From Microcella sp. (lineage in GTDB: Bacteria > Actinomycetota > Actinomycetes > Actinomycetales > Microbacteriaceae), in the NCBI GenBank assembly GCA_020216895.1, contig JAIWOM010000043.1:1-9394 (forward strand): DNA of 9,394 nucleotides. Reading direction: 5' to 3'. The notes beneath the pieces were generated by a model. That model ran no database searches. It saw only the letters and a list, made by a program, of their open reading frames with translations, and was not told the origin of the DNA. Shown in pieces: positions 6,305 to 9,394 of this stretch (the first letter of the stretch is position 1; each line of letters opens with the position of its first letter). A program made the position numbers and the translations under genes.

Positions 6305-6472
6305 ATGGTGACCCGCTGGGAGTACGTGACGACCCCCCTCATGATCCACACGACCCAGGCGATCCTCAACAACTGGGGCAGCGAGGGCTGGGAGCTCGTG
6401 CAGGTCGTCCAGGGTCCGGAGGGCGGGCTCGTGGCCTACCTGAAGCGTCCGATCGAGGGGGGTCAGGCATGA
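6305..6472 (+). CDS. Small DUF4177-like protein encoded before ridA
   Basis: This 55-residue protein is acidic, soluble and free of membrane segments. It begins MVTRWEYVTTPL and contains NNWGSEGWELVQVV, the pattern of short actinobacterial proteins of the DUF4177 type. Those typically have the W-E-Y opening, a GWELV motif and a final YLKRP-like strand, all present here. The function of this family is unknown to me. A GGAG at 6298-6301 is only three bases from the ATG at 6305 but six from the GTG at 6308, so translation may really begin at the GTG and give a protein starting MTRWEY. The stop codon overlaps the start of the RidA-family gene as ATGA (6469-6472), which argues strongly that the two are co-translated. 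It sits 48 bases from the divergent penicillin-binding protein gene. Confidence 0.85.
   Translation: MVTRWEYVTTPLMIHTTQAILNNWGSEGWELVQVVQGPEGGLVAYLKRPIEGGQA
6455..6468 (+). promoter_or_regulatory. G-run ribosome-binding site of the RidA-family gene
   Basis: GAGGGGGGTCAGGC lies directly before the RidA-family ATG at 6469, with six G residues at 6457-6462 and a six-base spacer. The same bases encode the last residues of the upstream small protein. The site is the exact complement of GACCCCCCTC at 6331-6340, and its part 6456-6465 is the exact complement of TGACCCCCCT at 6284-6293. Confidence 0.6.
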
Positions 6473-6930
6473 GTGCGATCGAGGCTCGCCTGAGCGAGCT
6501 CGGCATCAGCATCCCGCCGGTGACGAAGCCCGTCGCCGCCTATGTTCCCGCCGTCGCGACCGGCAATCTCGTCATGACGGCCGGGCAGCTGCCCTTCGTC
6601 GACGGTGCGCTGCCGGCGACCGGCAAGGTCGGTGCGGAGGTCGCGGCGGAGGACGCCGCCGGCTACGCGCGCACCGCCGTGCTCAACGCGCTCGCCGCCG
6701 TTCAGGGCGTCATCGGCTCGCTCGACCGCGTCACCCGCATCGTCAAGGTCGTCGTCTTCGTCGCCTCGGCGCCCGACTTCACCGGCCAGCCGGCGGTCGC
6801 GAACGGCGCGTCGACGGTGCTCGGGGAGATCTTCGACGAGCGCGGCCAGCACGCGCGCAGCGCTGTCGGCGTAGCGGTGCTGCCGCTGGATGCTCCGGTC
6901 GAGGTCGAGCTGGTCGTCGAGTTCGCCTAG
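6469..6930 (+). CDS. RidA/YjgF/UK114-family protein
   Basis: The 153-residue protein belongs to the RidA superfamily, in a longer subgroup (about 150 residues) that begins with a characteristic EARLSELGI-type helix. RidA itself hydrolyses reactive enamines and imines released by pyridoxal-phosphate enzymes; members of this subgroup may have other substrates. Visible landmarks are TAGQLPFVDG at residues 37-46, LNALAAVQGVIGSLDRV at 72-88, and the HARSAVGVAVLP stretch with R130, which corresponds to the active-site arginine of RidA. The acidic positions E145 and E147 follow in the last strand. The protein is probably a cytoplasmic trimer, as in the family. The frame is open further upstream to 6283, but the ATG at 6469 has a strong ribosome-binding site, overlaps the previous stop codon, and gives the standard N-terminus. 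A hairpin at 6953-6989 ends the transcript. Confidence 0.93.
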   Translation: MSAIEARLSELGISIPPVTKPVAAYVPAVATGNLVMTAGQLPFVDGALPATGKVGAEVAAEDAAGYARTAVLNALAAVQGVIGSLDRVTRIVKVVVFVASAPDFTGQPAVANGASTVLGEIFDERGQHARSAVGVAVLPLDAPVEVELVVEFA

Positions 6931-6952
6931 CCCGCGTCGCCCCGTCTGCCAT

Positions 6953-6989
6953 CGCGAACGCCCCCGGCCTGAGGCCGGGGGCGTTCGCG
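6953..6989. terminator. Bidirectional hairpin between the RidA-family gene and acs
   Basis: A perfect 17-base-pair stem, arms 6953-6969 and 6973-6989, closes a TGA loop between two convergent genes (stop codons at 6930 and 7001). The core is CCCCCGGCC with GGCCGGGGG. It lacks a T-tract but is positioned to stop transcription from both sides. Confidence 0.8.
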
Positions 6990-7000
6990 CGTGCGCCCTG

Positions 7001-8965
<1,965 letters not shown>

Positions 8966-9031
8966 CATCATCCTTGGTCGATTGGCGTCGAACGGGCCTG
9001 GTCTGCCGACGTCGGAACGGGGTCGACGGCC

Positions 9032-9037
9032 ATCCTA
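9032..9037 (-). promoter_or_regulatory. Weak -10 candidate for acs
   Basis: On the - strand the sequence TAGGAT appears about 60-70 bases before the acs start codon. I see no convincing -35, so this is only a position to test. Confidence 0.2.
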
Positions 9038-9061
9038 GAGGCCTCCGAAAGGGCCGATTTC

Positions 9062-9112
9062 GTACCCCGTCGGGGGACATTTTGCTGAGTCCTCCCTATG
9101 GAGGACATTCTG
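9062..9112. promoter_or_regulatory. Two tandem operator-like inverted repeats between acs and the 6C RNA
   Basis: The first repeat, GTACCCCGTCGGGGGAC (9062-9078), is palindromic except for one mismatch pair. The second, GTCCTCC-CTAT-GGAGGAC (9089-9106), has perfect seven-base arms. Each is followed directly by ATTYTG (ATTTTG at 9079-9084, ATTCTG at 9107-9112), and the right halves repeat with a 28-base period. They lie upstream of both acs and the 6C promoter. The regulator is unknown. Confidence 0.45.
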
Positions 9113-9126
9113 GGGGGCGAAAACGC

Positions 9127-9154
9127 TTGACCCGAGCAATCCGCGACCTACACT
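9127..9154 (+). promoter_or_regulatory. Sigma-A-type promoter of the 6C RNA
   Basis: TTGACC (9127-9132) and TACACT (9149-9154) are separated by 16 bases. They match the -35 and -10 consensus at five of six and four of six positions. Transcription would start near 9161, just before the first hairpin of the small RNA, which fits the expected 5' end. Confidence 0.75.
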
Positions 9155-9160
9155 TGACCT

Positions 9161-9299
9161 GTCAGCAGCAAGCCTGACTTTGGCAGCACGAGCGATTCCC
9201 CCCAATCACGTGTTGCCGTGGCGGTGCCCGATTCCCCCCAATGCGGGCACCGCCCCCGACGTCCCGACGGCCCCTCCCCACGAGGGGCCGTCGGTGTTT
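9161..9299 (+). ncRNA. 6C small RNA
   Basis: This matches the actinobacterial 6C RNA class, defined by two neighbouring stem-loops that each expose six or more cytosines. Stem 1 pairs 9182-9190 with 9209-9217 (nine pairs, one G-U), then GATT with AATC around CCCCCC at 9198-9203. Stem 2 pairs 9220-9230 with 9244-9254 (eleven perfect pairs), then ATT with AAT around CCCCCC at 9234-9239. A short 5' hairpin (GTCAG with CTGAC, 9161-9178) precedes them, and an intrinsic terminator ends the gene. No start codon with a plausible reading frame is present, supporting a non-coding transcript. In mycobacteria the homologue (B11/ncRv13660c) is reported to act through its C-rich loops on G-rich sites in mRNAs, and without a chaperone. 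The exact 5' and 3' ends here are inferred from the promoter and terminator. Confidence 0.9.
9264..9299 (+). terminator. Intrinsic terminator of the 6C RNA
   Basis: CCGACGGCCCCT (9264-9275) pairs with AGGGGCCGTCGG (9283-9294), a perfect 12-base-pair stem with a CCCCACG loop. The tail TGTTT follows. It closes the small RNA transcript. Confidence 0.8.
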
Positions 9300-9394
9300 C
9301 CGGCACCGGATGCGGGGCGCGGGTTCGTCGCGGCGCTCACCCGCGCGACCCTGCGGTCGTGCAGCCCTTCGTGCCCGTCGCCGGCGTGCCGCGC
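9300..9394. other. Window end without a supportable gene
   Basis: Short frames are open here on both strands, including an ATG at 9310, but none has a ribosome-binding site or recognisable protein pattern. A gene cut by the window edge cannot be excluded. If gene order follows M. tuberculosis, a septum-site-determining (Ssd-like) gene on the + strand would be expected further on. Confidence 0.3.

Noticed and set aside
6283..6468. An N-terminal extension of the RidA-family protein from an ATG at 6283
   Set aside because: The extension is a low-complexity shadow of the small DUF4177-like gene. The ATG at 6469 has a strong ribosome-binding site and gives the normal family N-terminus.
9097..9177. 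A short + strand reading frame across the 6C promoter
   Set aside because: It runs through the -35 and -10 elements into the small RNA, and has no ribosome-binding site or protein pattern.
9182..9254. The two similar hairpins as a CRISPR fragment or transposon end
   Set aside because: Only the loops are alike, the stems differ but stay paired, and promoter and terminator frame them. This is the 6C RNA pattern.
9310..9394. A possible gene start at the ATG at 9310
   Set aside because: No ribosome-binding site, arginine-rich shadow-like translation, and the window ends before any motif could appear.

Overview
The window looks like a chromosomal segment of a high-GC Gram-positive bacterium. I place it in Actinomycetota, probably Micrococcales and perhaps Microbacteriaceae. 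The reasons are the strong G/C preference at third codon positions, the chain of overlapping start and stop codons, an actinobacterial bifunctional penicillin-binding protein with C-terminal PASTA repeats, a tRNA gene without encoded CCA, and a 6C small RNA, a class known from actinobacteria. The family placement is an inference. I see no insertion sequence, prophage, CRISPR array or replication origin.

Layout, left to right. (1) Bases 15-2504, + strand: three overlapping genes encode a six-helix membrane sensor whose kinase region is degenerate, a REC-HTH response regulator, and a type II thymidine kinase (tdk). Three hairpins follow. (2) Bases 2654-6256, - strand: a class A penicillin-binding protein overlaps a membrane-anchored metallophosphoesterase by ATGA, and a tRNA-Pro(CGG) gene lies 29 bases further on. 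(3) Bases 6305-6930, + strand, divergent from the penicillin-binding protein: a 55-residue DUF4177-like protein overlaps a RidA/YjgF-family protein by ATGA. (4) A strong hairpin at 6953-6989 separates this pair from the convergent acetyl-CoA synthetase gene (acs, - strand, 7001-8965). (5) Bases 8966-9394 hold the acs leader, two tandem operator-like inverted repeats, a sigma-A-type promoter, the 6C small RNA with its two CCCCCC loops, and its terminator. The last 95 bases hold nothing I can call.

The neighbourhood resembles a shortened form of the Mycobacterium tuberculosis Rv3660c-Rv3683 region, which as I recall contains the 6C RNA (ncRv13660c/B11), acs, a RidA protein with a small partner, ponA2 and a metallophosphoesterase. 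Functionally the window combines cell-wall synthesis, acetate activation, metabolite-damage control, thymidine salvage and two layers of regulation: a two-component system and a C-loop small RNA.

The least explained signals are three. The ridA ribosome-binding site can form either of two exclusive 10-bp duplexes with upstream segments of its own transcript. A pair of similar inverted repeats, each followed by ATTYTG, stands between acs and the 6C promoter. The sensor partner of the response regulator appears to lack the usual kinase residues.
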